A DNA stretch of 64,000 bases from Brachypodium distachyon (GCF_000005505.3 NC_016131.3:70320355-70384354); one strand, 5' to 3'; positions 1-10,672 are shown, counted from the stretch's first letter. Numbers and translations are program-made. Notes: generated from the sequence alone by a model not told the origin.

Positions 1-668
1 CGGCGACATCACAGCGTCCTCGCAACGACCCGCGCCCGAAAAAGGGCTCTCTCAAGGGGAAAGCGGCTGGGTCTCTATGATAGTGCACCCATCGGCACAA
101 GGCACGGAGGGCATGCACTACCATAGAGTCTCCGCAGCAGCCCCTGCTCCTTGAAACGCGGTACAATCTCCGCCGTCATGCACACCAGGCAACTGTGGCA
201 CACGTGGCGGCGCCCTCCCGAGTCAGAAGCCTCGGAGTGCGGTGAGCCTCTTGTGCTGCGGTCATCCCGCACCACAAGGCACCGGTGGATGGTGCGACCC
301 GTGGGCAGCCCACGGGCACCACAGTGCACAAGACTCCATCTTTCCTGCAGGTTAGATTCTTACCAGGCTAGAGGTGCTGCAAAAAATTTCAAAATTGACG
401 AAAATATACAAAGCAACACAAAGAAAACTCCTCCTGCCTCCCAGCCCCCGGGCACAAAGGGGCCGATACCAGACTTGGATGTGAGCATTTTCTTTCCCAG
501 GCGCAATGACTACGTGGTGCACGTTGCGGGGAGCCCGGCAACTGCACGTCCACAAGGGGGTTGCCCGGCAACTGCAATAACTAGTGGATTACACACGGGG
601 GTTGCCCGGCTACACTAGTTCGAGAGGTATGCATCGGCGGCATCACCTGGGGGTCGGGCTCCGCCGCT
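1..668. other. Retroelement flank without recognisable gene
   Basis: I see no supportable gene here. The stretch lies downstream, on the minus strand, of the integrase stop near 669, so it should hold the 3' end of the Ty3/gypsy element. Short imperfect tandem copies of a TTGCCCGGC(A/T)AC word occur between about 530 and 615. I could not define LTR ends, a polypurine tract or a target duplication. Confidence 0.4.
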
Positions 669-1866
669 TCACGGGTAGAACTTGCGCAAGTGCTCAATAT
701 TCCAACTATTGGGCACCGGCAAGCCGTCTTCGGTTTCCAGGCGGACAGCCCCCGGCCTGGTCACCTGCACTACCCGGAAGGGGCCCTCCCATTTCGGAGT
801 CAACTTGTTCCCGGCCTTCGTTCCTTGTATCCGACCCAGGACAAGGTCTCCGTTCTCGAGCCCCCGGGGACGGACTCGCCTGTCGTGATAACGACGGAGT
901 CCCTGCTGGTAGCGCGCGGCTCGCATAGCAGCCCGGCATCGAAGCTCTTTGATGAAGTTTAGATCGTCGACCCTTTGCTCGTGTTGGCTGCTGTCGCCGT
1001 ACGCGCGTACTCGGGGAGATCCGTGCTTGAGCTCGAGGGGCAGCACCGCTTCTGCCCCGTAGACAAGGGCGAAAGGAGTTTCGCCCGTTGCCTGACTAGG
1101 TGTGGTCCGGATGGACCACAAGACGGGCTGGAGTTCTTCGACCCAGTGTTTCCCGTGGCCTGTGAGCTTGTCAAAGGTTCTCGTCTTGAGCCCCCGCAGC
1201 ACCTCTGCGTTGGCTCGCTCCGCCTGTCCGTTACTCCTCGGGTGAGCAACGGACGCGAAGCGCAGCTTAGTGCCCATGTCCTCGCAATAGGCTTGAAACG
1301 CCGCGCTCGTGAACTGTGTGCCGTTGTCGGTGATGATGCTGTTAGGCACACCACACCGGCACACAATGCCTCTGAAGAACTTGATGGCCGCCTGGGCGGT
1401 CACCTTCCGCACTGGTTCCACCTCCACCCACTTGGAGAACTTGTCGATGGCCACGAACAAATACTCGTAACCGCCGACCGCCCTTGGTAGCCTGCCGACG
1501 ATGTCGAGCCCCCAGACCGCGAACGGCCATGAGGACGGGATGACATGCAGGGCCTGCGCCGGTTGGTTGCTCTTCTTTGAGTGGAACTGGCACACCTCGC
1601 ACGTCTTCACAAGTCGCTCCGCATCGGCCAGTAAAAACCGTGCCGAAACGCCTTACCGGCTAAAGCCCGGGAGGCCACATGGTGTGAACATGTGCCTCGA
1701 TGTATGTCTTCCAAAGTGCGAACCCTTCTTCCTGCGGCACGCAGATGAGCTTGACACCGTTCGCACGCCTGTGGTAGAGGTTCCCATCTACCATAGTGTA
1801 CATCTTGGCTTGCCGCGCTACACGCTCCGCGGCAACGTCATCTTCCGGGAGAGCCTCCCCTTTCAA
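669..1866 (-). pseudogene. Ty3/gypsy integrase (frameshifted)
   Basis: An open frame of 313 residues (1610 to 669) carries the integrase catalytic core. The first Asp is in WGLDIVG, the second in ITDNGTQF, and the Glu in NGQAERAN, so the D,D-35-E set is present. It is preceded by a CEVCQFHSK segment, the last part of the zinc-binding domain. The upstream part of that domain lies at 1866-1660 in another frame, so a frameshift near 1620-1670 separates the two. Integrase inserts reverse-transcribed element DNA into the host genome. Here it is a fossil, since the upstream pol region is incomplete. Confidence 0.85.
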
Positions 1867-3310
1867 GTAGCGGGCGATTTCTTCCGCCCAGGGGGGAATC
1901 TACCTGCCAACGCATGCCGCCATATCAGCGGCATAAACCCCCGCTGCTGCAGGGGCTCCTTCGTTGCCGGAGGGGTGTCCCCGGCAGCCGGCTGGGGGGC
2001 GACTGAAGGAGCCACTTGCTTCTGACAGAACACCCCTGCCGAAGGCTTCTGGTGCTCTGCTGCCATCTTGGCCAGCTCGTCAGCAGCGAAGTTATCCTTC
2101 CGCTTGACGTGCTCGAAGCGCAAACCTTTGAAGTTTCGTTCTAGCTTGCGGACCTCCTCCACGTACGGTGCCATTTGAGGGCAGTCGTAGTCCTTGTTCA
2201 CCTGGTTGATCACGAGCTGGGAATCGCCGCAAACAACCAGGCGCTTAATGTCGAGGGCGACCGTCGCCCGCAACCCGGCAAGCAGGCCCTCGTACTCCGC
2301 CGTGTTGTTGGTGGAGTTAGCGAAGTCGAGTTGAACGATGAACCTCAACTGGTCCTCTGTTGGTGACTCGATGACGACCCCAGCGCCTGCTCCCTGAAGA
2401 CTGAACGCACCGTCGAAGTAGAGGACCCAGTGGTCCTCGTCCAGCTTGCCGGGCAGGCTGGTCTCCCGTTCACTTTCTTCTACGCCCGTGGACGTCCATT
2501 CCGCGATGAAGTCCGCCAGGGCCGTGCTCTTAATGCTTTTGGAGTTGGCGAAGTGGAGGTCGAACTACGACAACTCCATCCTCCATTCGGCCACCCTCCC
2601 GGTGGCTTCAGGGTTGGTGAGGGCCCACTCAAGGCAGAACCCGGACACCACCGTGGCGCGGTGCGCCTGGAAGTAGTGGCGCAGCTTGCGGGATGCAAGG
2701 AGAATCCCCAGAAGGAGCTTCTGTACTTGCGGGTACCTTCTCCGCGCGTCGCGCAGACCGTACTAACGAAGTACACCGGGCGCTGCATCAACCGCTTCCG
2801 CGGTGCCGAGGTTGCCGACTCGGGGGTGGTCCACGGGTCTGAGGCGGTTACCGGGGGCCGCTCAGCCCCCGTCCCCGGGACGTCTTCCTCCCTCTCAGCA
2901 ACCAGCACCGAGCTGACCACTTGGTCAGTCGCCGCTAGGTACAGTAGCAGCGGCTCGCCCAGCTTGGGGGTGATGAGGATGGGCGGCGACCTCAGGTATT
3001 GCTTCAGTTCCTGGAACGCCGCCTCGGCCTCGGGAGTCCAGTCGACTGGACCCTTCTTCTTCATTACCCTGAAGAAAGGCAGGGCACGCTCGCCCAGCCT
3101 GGAGATGAAACGCCCCAGCGCGGCCACACAGCCGTTGAGGCGCTGGACATCTTTCACCTTGCGAGGGGCCTCCATCTTCTCGATGGCTTCTATCTTGGTT
3201 GGGTTGGCCTGTATCCCCCTGTGTGAAACCAAGAAACCCAGAAGCTGCCCGAAGTTGACACCGAAGGTGCACTTATCGGGGTTCAGCTTGAGCTTTTTGG
3301 CCATGCGGAG
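1863..3310 (-). pseudogene. Ty3/gypsy RT C-terminal stub and RNase H
   Basis: From 3310 leftward the frame reads the end of a gypsy reverse transcriptase, starting at KLKLNPDKCTFGV and continuing through the connection region (LGRFISRLGERALPFF). RNase H follows with the usual ALADFIAEWT lead-in near 2505. Its first Asp is in YFDGAF near 2430, its Glu in TAEYEGLL and its second Asp in VVCGDSQLV. An in-frame TAG interrupts the sequence just before the FDLHFANSKSIK segment (about 2560-2570). RNase H would degrade the RNA strand of the cDNA hybrid. The catalytic YxDD part of RT is missing. Confidence 0.8.
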
Positions 3311-6160
3311 GTGGCTCTCCTGCGTCGCGAGCTCCGCGGTCTTGACCGCGTTGTCCTTGCCGGCTTTGGCGAGCTCCTCCCGGACAGTGGCCAGCTCGGT
3401 CTCGAGCCGGGCCGCTCTGTCCTTGACGGTGCTGAGTTGGATCTCGTGCCGGACCGCCGCGCTTACCGTGCTTTCGGTGGCCTTGACCTGCACCTCTAGC
3501 TTGACGCGCAGGCCTTGGTTCTCCCCGAGGTAGTTGGCGATCAGATCGCTCTTCTCATCGATACGGGCCTGGGCGGCAGCGATCACCTCGGCGTGCTCCT
3601 TCTTGGTTGCCGCTTGAGCCGCCACCATCGAGTCCAAAGCCCCCTGGAGCTCGGCGCGCTGAGCCTCCAGCCGCCGGTAGAGCTCTGCTTCCGGGACGAC
3701 CGGTATGTCGACATCTTCCAAGGCTTCCCGGGCGAGGCGCGCCTCCTCTCTGGCGAGGCGCGTCTCCTCCCGCAACCGGAAGAGCTCTTGCCGCTCCTTC
3801 TCCACGGCTTCCCGCAGCTCGCCAAGCTGGCTCTTAGCAATTGCATGATGCTCCCTCACCTCGTTGAAGGAGGTGATGAAGGCTAGTTGCTGGTCCTTGA
3901 CGGCGTCCAGGAACTGGTGCTCTCGCTCGAAGATGCTCGGATCCCAGGTGATGGGATTCCAAGCCACCCTGGCCAGGGTGCCGAGGTCAGTGTTGAAGGA
4001 GGCGGCCGATGACGACGAAGCCCACGCTGCCACCGTAGAACTAGGCGGGCGGTTGCCCGCTTGTGCCGGAGCGTCCTGTCGCTCCTCCACGGCAACCTCC
4101 CCCTCACCCGTGCCCGGGGACTGCGGGGCTGGTGAGGTTGCCGCGCCCCCGGCAGGTGCCGCCCCCTGCTGGGCGGCAGAAGGATCCGCGCCAGCAGCGT
4201 CCATGGCCATTAGCGTGTCGCCGGGCGCCGTCCCGATGGCGGCGGCGGTCACCGCTGTCCCCTGCTGAGCGGCAGAAAGATCCGCGCCAACAGCGTCCGT
4301 GACCGCTGGCGCGTCGCCGGGCACCGTCCCGGTGGCGGCGGTGGTTACTGCTGCCGGCGCAGCAGGGCTTGGTGCGGGGGCCACTTCCGGCTCCTCCGAC
4401 GCCCCTGTGACCTCGACGTCGGAGTCGAGGTCAACCACGATGGCACCCACCCCCGATGCGGGTTCACTTGGGCCTGCAGCAGCGAGAAGTGTGAAAAGTG
4501 GGAAGCTAAAGAAGTTGCTCGGAGGTGGGCAAGGGGGCTCAGGATGGTTACCTTGCAGGGCCGTTGGGCCTGCGGGGGGAGCCTCCACCTCCTCCTCCGT
4601 CCCGGCAGGGGTCTCCGGGTGGCTTACTGCGGGCGGGGTGTCGCCTACGGAAAGAGAAGGAACGGTTACGTGATTAACTGACAGTTGGAGATGCAGGACA
4701 GAAGGCAAGAAGGAGTTGTACCTGTTGCCGGCGCAACCTTCGTCGGGGCTGGGTCGCCAGTAGGAGTGATGGCGGCGCCGCTAGCCCCTGTGCCGGCCGG
4801 GTCAGCAGCGCTGCCGGCGTCCGCGCGCGCCTTCTTGCTCGGCGCGGCAGGCGGGGAGTCGTCCCTCCCCCTGTTGCTGGCGCTTGTCGACGAATCAGCC
4901 TTCGGAGGATTGCCCCGGAGCGCGAATCCCCAGAAGACCCCCCGAGCGGGCGGGGCCGTGGGTTCCCGTGGGGTTGCCACGTCCCGGGGCACCGCGGGCA
5001 CCGACGACCGTTTGGGACGCGGCAGGCTGGCCCGCCTCATCGTCTGAAGACCGAAGGGAGGGCCCGCTTATCTCCGACTCGCCCCCGCTCTCCTCAAGCA
5101 CCTGCTTCCCGCGATGTGCCGGTGGGGGAGCGCGCGGGGTCCGAGTGGGGGTGTCATCCATTAATCCCCACTCGTTGCAGGGCGGGAAGGAGGCGACGAT
5201 GTCGTTGAGCCCCACAACGCCAGCGTGGAGGGAGACGACCCCCGGCGGGAACCCCGTAGCGGGAAAGTCTTCGCCGGAGATCCCCTTCACCCACACCTGG
5301 AGGGATTCCCGGTCCACGCCTTCGCAATGGAGGCGTGTCCTGTCCCCGGGCCCCGTGTACATCCACGCTGGATGGGAGCGCAGTTGGAGACGCGCCGGGT
5401 GATGAAGGTGCGCGCCACGTCAACATCGGTGAGCCCTGCCAACTGCAAAGCCTTGATCTGCTCCACGATGGGGAGGAGATCGGCGTCTCGGTGGTATCGG
5501 TCCCGCCAGCTACCGTGGGGTTGCGCCAGCTCGGTGGGCGAGAGGATGAACTCTTCGGGGTCTTCTACCCGGACCCATCAGTCGCCCCGCCATTCCTTCT
5601 CGATCTTCTTCTCCGACCAGACAATGAACTCGGATTTCATCCGGTCGCGGCGCGCGGAACACCACCCCCGACGATATTGCATTCGCGTTGTCGATCCGGG
5701 GGTAGAAGTAATGCCGGAATAGTGCCACCGACGGCATCACCCCGACGAATGCTTCGCAGAGGAACTGGAAGGTGGCGAGGAGGTAGAGCGACGTGGGGTG
5801 GAGCTGCGCCACCCGCAGCTGGTACGACTCCATCAGCGCATGGAGGAACAGGGAGAACGGCGGCACCAGCCCGGTGAGGAGGAAGCGCCCGAACACCCGG
5901 AAGTCGTTTTCCTGGTGGTCGGCGCCCGCGGGGAGGATCAGGGTCTCCCTGTGCTCGTTGAACTTGGAGGCAACGGCGTGCTGAATCTTCGCCAATGCCT
6001 CACCGTTGTAGGCAGGCCGGTAGAAGGCGAGCTGGGCCCTCATCGCCCGCTTCTTCTGGTCTTTGTCCGCGGCGGCCTTGTCGGCCGCCTCGCTTTTGCT
6101 GGCCGCCGCTTTCTTTGGGGCCTTCCCCTCTTTTCCCTTCCTGGTGGTGGGAGGCGCCAT
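3311..6160 (-). pseudogene. Putative gypsy-type transposon protein (PF04195-like) with coiled coil
   Basis: The start at 6160 gives a Lys/Ala-rich N-terminus. A domain typical of the grass Transposase_28 family follows, with GLVPPFSLFLHALMESY and later FQFLCEAFVGVMPSVALFRHYF. Around 5650 the frame shifts, and the continuation (FIVWSEKKIEKEWRGD, then a TGA where Trp is expected, then QIKALQLAGLTDVDVARTF) reaches about 5395. A Pro/Ala/Ser-rich linker follows. A GT-AG intron is likely from about 4718 to 4637. About 150 residues of heptad-like coiled coil then run to 3310, where the frame passes straight into the RT stub. The role of this family is unknown; this copy is broken. Confidence 0.65.
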
Positions 6161-6164
6161 GGGG

Positions 6165-6930
6165 AACGGGGGCGGAAGTTAGCAAGAGCTCTTGGGCGCA
6201 AGATGCGAAGAAGTTGGAAGACGCAGGCGGGGGGAGGGCAAAGTGTTTTCCTCTTGGAGCAGCAGTAAAAACTTTATAGCACCCGACCGTTTGGTAACGG
6301 CCGGTTCCGCACCCTACGGATGCGCTGGGATAATTCCTAATCAAAGGGGGTAATGCGAAGAGTGGCCTTAACTTTCCTGTTTAAGGGGGAGGTTATGGCG
6401 GAAATCACGCACGCACTACTCCGTCCGTAACGGCAGGGTATGTGGGACGGCAAAGAGACGCAGGCCCAAGGCAAGTTGGGACCCACGCGTAGGTTGGGGC
6501 ATAGCTCGGCAACCGATCAGGGGAGGGTTCGCCCTGGAACAGGTGTTGCCGGCCCACGCCCGAGGGCTACGGTCGCACATTTGTCCCGCCGGCGATCGCC
6601 GGAGCGATCCCCGCAGCCCATTGCCGAATCTAAAAGGTGGTGCCCGCACATCTCCGGTGTCGGAGCTCCGTGCGACGACATCTGGCGTGACAGGTAGGGG
6701 GCGCGTGAGGAGAGCTCGCCGGTGAACGCCGGCGGCAGTGTCTACACCAACATCAGCCTCGTCCTCCTCGACGATAGCCGACCACCATGCCTCCCAAGCG
6801 GGCTGGTGACCCTCGGATCGACCCGCGTGAAGCCCCAGCGGCACACACGCGATCGCATGACGCGCAGCCCGCGTCGCGGGTTCAGGAGAATCCTAAATTA
6901 TTGTCATTGTTTTATTTCAAATTTTAGAAT
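6165..6930. other. GC-rich stretch without recognisable gene
   Basis: This sequence lies between the transposon ORF start and the solo LTR. Short open frames exist on both strands but none resembles a known protein. I found no LTR or primer-binding site that would belong to the gypsy element. Confidence 0.35.
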
Positions 6931-6935
6931 CAGAG

Positions 6936-7749
6936 TGTCGGGGGGATGACCCCGGGTAGGGTCATGGCGACACAACTCTAGTCGAGATGACGGAAGCAAA
7001 GCCGGCATAGTTATATATGTCGGCATCGTAAAGTCAAAACTAACACTAAGAGGGCATCCCGGGCGTATGCCGGCATGACTATTTTGTCTTATGAGTTTGC
7101 AGGATAAGGACGAGCACCTTGATCTTGGCGATAGCCAAGATCTCTCAATGGTCTTATCCTGACCACGCGTTACAAAGTAAAGCAGAGCCATCATCATCTC
7201 AGAAAAACAGTCAGCGCCTGCGTACCGGCGTCAGGCGACTGCAGAGAGAAAGCACCGAAAGAGAATCTCTGACGGAAGCCGGCAGAGGATAGCGGTACTT
7301 TCTGCAGGGTGACAGGGAAAAGTAAAGTTGTCTTGTCCCCTGCTGTGCTACCGGGAGGGAACCAAGCCGCGTGCCCGGCGGGGTCCAAGGAAGATAGCGT
7401 TAGACTTGGCCCGCATGTCAGTGTGACATGGACGGCCTATAAATAGAACCTTACCCCTCTGTAGGAGAGGAGGGTGCACTTAGACAATTAGGTCCCCTGC
7501 TTCTTCTTCTTCTTCCTCAAGAATACAGCTCAAGGAGCGCCACTGTTGAGCTTGCCTATCTCGGCTAATACAACAAAGTAGGAGTAGGAGTCTTACCTCA
7601 GCAAGAGGGCTCCGAACCTGGGTAGATATGTGTGTGCTTGTGTGATTTGTGCGTGTTTCTCTTCACATCCTCCCTCCTCCGGTTCCTCCTTCGTCCATCG
7701 GCCCCAAGTTAAGCCATCCTATGGCATCTGCCGTGACACCACCATGACA
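6936..7749 (+). mobile_element. Solo LTR with CAGAG target-site duplication
   Basis: The 814-bp segment begins TGTCGGGGG and ends ATGACA, the TG...CA form of an LTR. It is flanked by identical 5-bp direct repeats, CAGAG at 6931-6935 and at 7750-7754. A TATA-like CTATAAATAG lies near 7437-7446 on the plus strand, so the LTR promoter points right. No internal retroelement sequence adjoins it. The structure is that of a solo LTR left by recombination between the two LTRs of one element. The minus-strand gypsy relic beside it has the opposite orientation and is a separate insertion. Confidence 0.85.
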
Positions 7750-7754
7750 CAGAG

Positions 7755-8530
7755 GGAGTAGCAGTTAACAAGCAACATTATTTTTCTTCTGTAGTTCAAT
7801 ATTGGAAGTGAAGTTTTTCTAGTATAAGACAATAGATAATGCTACAACATTTTCTCCAAACACATATATTTTAGTCCGTCGCGATGCACGTGTATTGTGC
7901 TATAAACAATTACCATTTGATTGCAGGATGCACAAAATTTGGTTGTGTATTTCGAGTGAAGGTGAGAGGACACCAACAAGAAGTTAGGAGTTGCCTGGAG
8001 CATCCGCGGTCTTGGTAAAAACTACCTCTATAGCTAGATGACTCTAGTGGTTAGAGGCAACCTCTAAGAACCGCATTCCTTGAGTCCTCTAAGTCGATGT
8101 ACTAGAGCCGTCGGATTAGTATCTAGACGCCATCGTTACTCCTCCCTCTCCATCGTTCGTTCATAATCTTAAAATACAAACAAGATTTTATGACTGAGCA
8201 AACAACTGATGTGTAACTAAAAATCATATGACTTGATCATAATAATAAATGCAATACATGTACTCCACTATGTACCCTCATTTAGTATTCCCTCCGATCC
8301 TAAATTGTTCTCGAAATATTACATGTATCTAAACACCTTTTAAAAAAAAGATATGTCCATATTTGGTCAAATTTGAGAATCGGAGGGAGTATATATGTAC
8401 ATCTCAAAATCAGATTTCCTTAGATTGCTTTATAGTAGATGCTTTGAAAAAAAAAAAGGCTCCTACGAGTACAACATAAAATTTCCAATACAAATTTAAA
8501 TTTAAATCCTATGCTGTCCAACGTCCATGC
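7755..8530. other. Upstream flank of snoRNA locus copy 1
   Basis: No gene seen. The part from about 7960 (GGTGAGAGGACACCA and following) matches sequence at about 14954, upstream of the second snoRNA locus, so it belongs to the tandem duplication. A Stowaway-like MITE lies at 8286-8392. Confidence 0.5.
8286..8392. mobile_element. Stowaway-like MITE
   Basis: Inverted termini CCCTCCGATCCTAAATT and its complement ending CGGAGGGAGTA, with a TA at each end, enclose about 100 bp. No coding capacity. Confidence 0.75.
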
Positions 8531-8539
8531 GCGCAGCAG

Positions 8540-8820
8540 CGTCCCGCGGTTTGTTTGTGGGGTAGCGTAACCGCTCTGACAAATCGGAAGGCAGGAGCAG
8601 AAAGCACGGATCCCAAGGCCGCCCACATGCTTCCGTACGGACACACGCGCGAGTCGCACGTGCCTCCCTCCCTCCCTCCTTTTGCCTTGCGTGGAACGAA
8701 AAGAAGCCTCCCGCGATCGTAGTGAACCTTCTGGGCCGTTGATCAAGGATGACCATGGAGGGCAGCCGTTCGTCGCCCTGCCATCCGGGCTATTTATAGG
8801 GGGCCACTGCGCCTCGGCTC
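8540..8820 (+). promoter_or_regulatory. Promoter of snoRNA locus copy 1
   Basis: A TATTTATA box at 8791-8798 lies 54 bp downstream of a TGGGCC site II element (8732-8737). Site II elements are known from plant genes for ribosome and snoRNA production. The same two elements occur at the same spacing in copy 2 (16422-16427 and 16481-16488), within a conserved block that includes CATGCTTCCGTACGGACACAC and GCGTGGAACGAAAAG. Transcription would begin near 8820. Confidence 0.75.
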
Positions 8821-9154
8821 TCTCCCATTCCTTTCCTCCTCACCTTTCTCGTTCCCTTTTGCCTCCCTCCGGTTCAAAGGAGTAGTTGGGCTGTTCGGTT
8901 GCTCCGTGCAGCGTTTATGGGGAAGGAGTTGCAGTTCCTTGGATCTGGCCTTCTCCCATAGCCACGAGTCCTTTCCTGCTGCTTTTAACTTTGTGGTTTC
9001 CGGCCGTGAACTTTGATTTCTCGTGTTCTTCTTTCTTCTTGGTTTTTTCTCTTCTCCGTCCGAATCATATCTGTTTCGTACGTGAACGCTGTTCAAGTCG
9101 ATCGAGTTTTTGGGTATTTGCTTTGCCTCCTCTGTGTCGACCTCTTTTTTTGAC

Positions 9155-9263
9155 GTGCTGATGAGATCTCGTTTGCTTGTATATATGCAGATCGACCAAC
9201 TCCATGCATGTATGTGTGTTTTGGTTGGTCTTGCTGATTGGTTCCCACAGAGAGTTGAGGCAC
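9155..9263 (+). ncRNA. Box C/D snoRNA-like unit u1
   Basis: Terminal stem GTGC/GCAC, box C TGATGAG at 9159-9165 and a box D variant TTGA at 9255-9258. It pairs by sequence with the unit at 16762-16846 in copy 2. The segment before box D, TTCCCACAGAGAG, is the most conserved part. Target not identified. Confidence 0.55.
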
Positions 9264-9344
9264 ACATCTTTACCGAGACCCATCTTCTCTTGGACTTGCT
9301 AGTTATACTATACCGTACATGTTCTTATTTCTTCTCCTGGACTT

Positions 9345-9426
9345 GCGCTGGTGGCGACATTGCTCATATTGGTTCGATTATCCGATGTACTATATGACGA
9401 GCAAAATAATTTGTGAGGCGCGCGCC
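9345..9426 (+). ncRNA. Degenerate box C/D unit u2
   Basis: This aligns with the better-preserved unit at 16915-16994. Here box C reads GGCGACA and box D GTGA, so both boxes are damaged. A GCGC/GCGC terminal stem remains. Confidence 0.35.
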
Positions 9427-9518
9427 ATGCCAGTAGCTAATTAACACCGTTGCTTTGACACCTTTTCCCTTCCCTTTGATCTCCCTTTTTCGTTGAGTAT
9501 TACTTTGACGCCTCTATT

Positions 9519-9543
9519 CCCCCCCCCCCCCCCCCCCCCCCCC
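9519..9543. repeat. Poly-C run
   Basis: Twenty-five consecutive C on the plus strand between units u2 and u3. The length is prone to polymorphism and to sequencing error. Confidence 0.9.
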
Positions 9544-9673
9544 ACCCACATTTCGAACATTTTTTGGTCGAGCCGATGATCCAGTACAAGTCATGTACGT
9601 TGCTTTAATTCAGCTAGCGTGCGTACAAGTGTTGAGGCTCTTGCAGTACTTCTTCCTGCGTTTCATGAATGAT

Positions 9674-9762
9674 GTGCCGATGATGATATTAACATTGGCT
9701 GATGAATTTTCGTCAAGTTGTGCAATTCTATGATGGAATGGCGCGCGTTATATCTGAGGCAC
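9674..9762 (+). ncRNA. Box C/D snoRNA-like unit u3
   Basis: Terminal stem GTGCC (9674-9678) with GGCAC (9758-9762), box C ATGATGA at 9680-9686, C'-like TATGATGG at 9729-9736 and box D CTGA at 9754-9757. The element before box D, GGCGCGCGTTATAT, and an internal TTTTCGTCAAGTTGTGCA are kept in the units at 11850 and 17197. Target not identified. Confidence 0.75.
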
Positions 9763-9851
9763 TTCTGTACATACGTCTTGTTTTTATGGCGTCTTTTGTG
9801 TCCTTGAACCCGTACGTTGATTAATCAACACTTGATGGATTCTTTCATTTC

Positions 9852-9939
9852 GGCCGATGACGACACCCCTATATATATATGCCTCTGAGATGTGCTAGCC
9901 ACAGATGATAATTAATTTCTTCAAAGTCCATCTGAGGCC
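9852..9939 (+). ncRNA. Box C/D snoRNA u4, possible 25S rRNA guide
   Basis: All four boxes are present: C ATGACGA (9857-9863), D' CTGA (9885-9888), C' GATGATA (9904-9910) and D CTGA (9932-9935). The terminal stem is GGCC/GGCC. The ten bases TTCAAAGTCC (9920-9929) upstream of box D are complementary to GGACUUUGAA in the 5' part of plant 25S rRNA (from memory). The fifth base before box D pairs with the A of that segment, which would be the methylated position. Related units lie at 10072, 11638, 12056 and 17351. Confidence 0.75.
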
Positions 9940-10071
9940 AGCACTAGTAGCACCCTTGTGTACTTTGTTATGTTAATTCCTTGCTGATTCCTATTATGTA
10001 CCTTTGTACGACCATTTTGGCTTAATTTCTGCATCCATTTCCCCCCTGGGATGATTTTGTCTCTACGACCA

Positions 10072-10151
10072 GCCGATGATGACGGGTTGCTTGCTTTTCC
10101 GAGTGTACCATTAATGACGAGCAAAAGTAATTTCTTCAAAGTATCTGAGGC
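10072..10151 (+). ncRNA. Box C/D snoRNA-like unit u5
   Basis: Box C ATGATGA (10076-10082), C' AATGACGA (10113-10120), box D CTGA (10145-10148) and a short GCC/GGC stem. It shares TTTCTTCAAAGTATCTGAGG with the u4 family, but two bases differ before box D, so the register of any guide is shifted. Confidence 0.65.
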
Positions 10152-10208
10152 ATTTGTTGCCAATGATCTTTAAGGGTTTTGTTTCTGCCCAGCCGTTTCA
10201 TGGCTGAC

Positions 10209-10308
10209 GTGCCGATGATGATGATATCTTGATTTGTGCGATCCCCAAATGGATCTTTTCATAGGTTCCTTGTGATGTGGGAGATCTGTCAGATTATCTG
10301 AGAGGCAC
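10209..10308 (+). ncRNA. Box C/D snoRNA-like unit u6
   Basis: Terminal stem GTGCC (10209-10213) with GGCAC (10304-10308), box C ATGATGA (10215-10221), C'-like TGTGATGTG near 10270 and box D CTGA (10298-10301). I see no second copy of this unit in the window. Target not identified. Confidence 0.7.
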
Positions 10309-10396
10309 CTGTATAATTTCATCTCTTCATTGCTTGGTTTTATTATTTTCTTGAGTCCGTAGGTTACATGTGTTCTTCCTATTTGTGACTTTGCAA

Positions 10397-10484
10397 GTGC
10401 CGATGATGCTAAAGTGCTTCACAGTTATCCCTTTGAGGTAATGGATCTACCCGTCCATGAAAATGCGCACTATTAACTGAGGCT
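10397..10484 (+). ncRNA. Box C/D snoRNA u7, possible peptidyl-transferase-centre guide
   Basis: Box C ATGATGC (10403-10409), a D'-like TTGA (10433-10436), C'-like CCATGAA near 10455 and box D CTGA (10477-10480). The eleven bases CAGTTATCCCT (10422-10432) directly before D' are complementary to AGGGAUAACUG in the peptidyl-transferase centre of 25S rRNA, a universally conserved segment. snR38-family snoRNAs target this segment, so u7 may be a member. By the fifth-base rule the pairing points to the A of GGGA, one base from the G I associate with snR38. Confidence 0.7.
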
Positions 10485-10672
10485 TTTTCCGTCACATTTT
10501 GAAGTTTTTTTTAAGTGCCCGGCTGATTTATTTTTTCTATGGGCATATTTTTAGTTTGAACCACATATTAAACTTGTCAAAGCACATGAGTTAGGATTTT
10601 GAGATATCAAGTTGTTTGAGAATTTCACTCCTATTCTACATTTCCTGCTTGTTATGATCCTCTCTTGCAAAT

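Larger units (their letters stand above)
669..6160 (-). mobile_element. Degenerate Ty3/gypsy retrotransposon with Transposase_28-type ORF
   Basis: Reading the minus strand from right to left, this holds a putative gypsy-type transposon protein (PF04195-like), a long coiled coil, the C-terminal part of a reverse transcriptase, RNase H and integrase. Gag, protease and the catalytic N-terminal half of RT, including the YxDD box, are absent between the coiled coil and the RT stub. Frameshifts and nonsense codons interrupt the reading frames. No primer-binding site or paired LTRs were found. The order RT, RNase H, integrase is that of Ty3/gypsy elements. The element cannot move on its own. Confidence 0.8.

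Noticed and set aside
6936..7749. LTR of the adjacent gypsy relic
   Set aside because: The LTR promoter lies on the plus strand, opposite to the relic, and it has its own exact target duplication.
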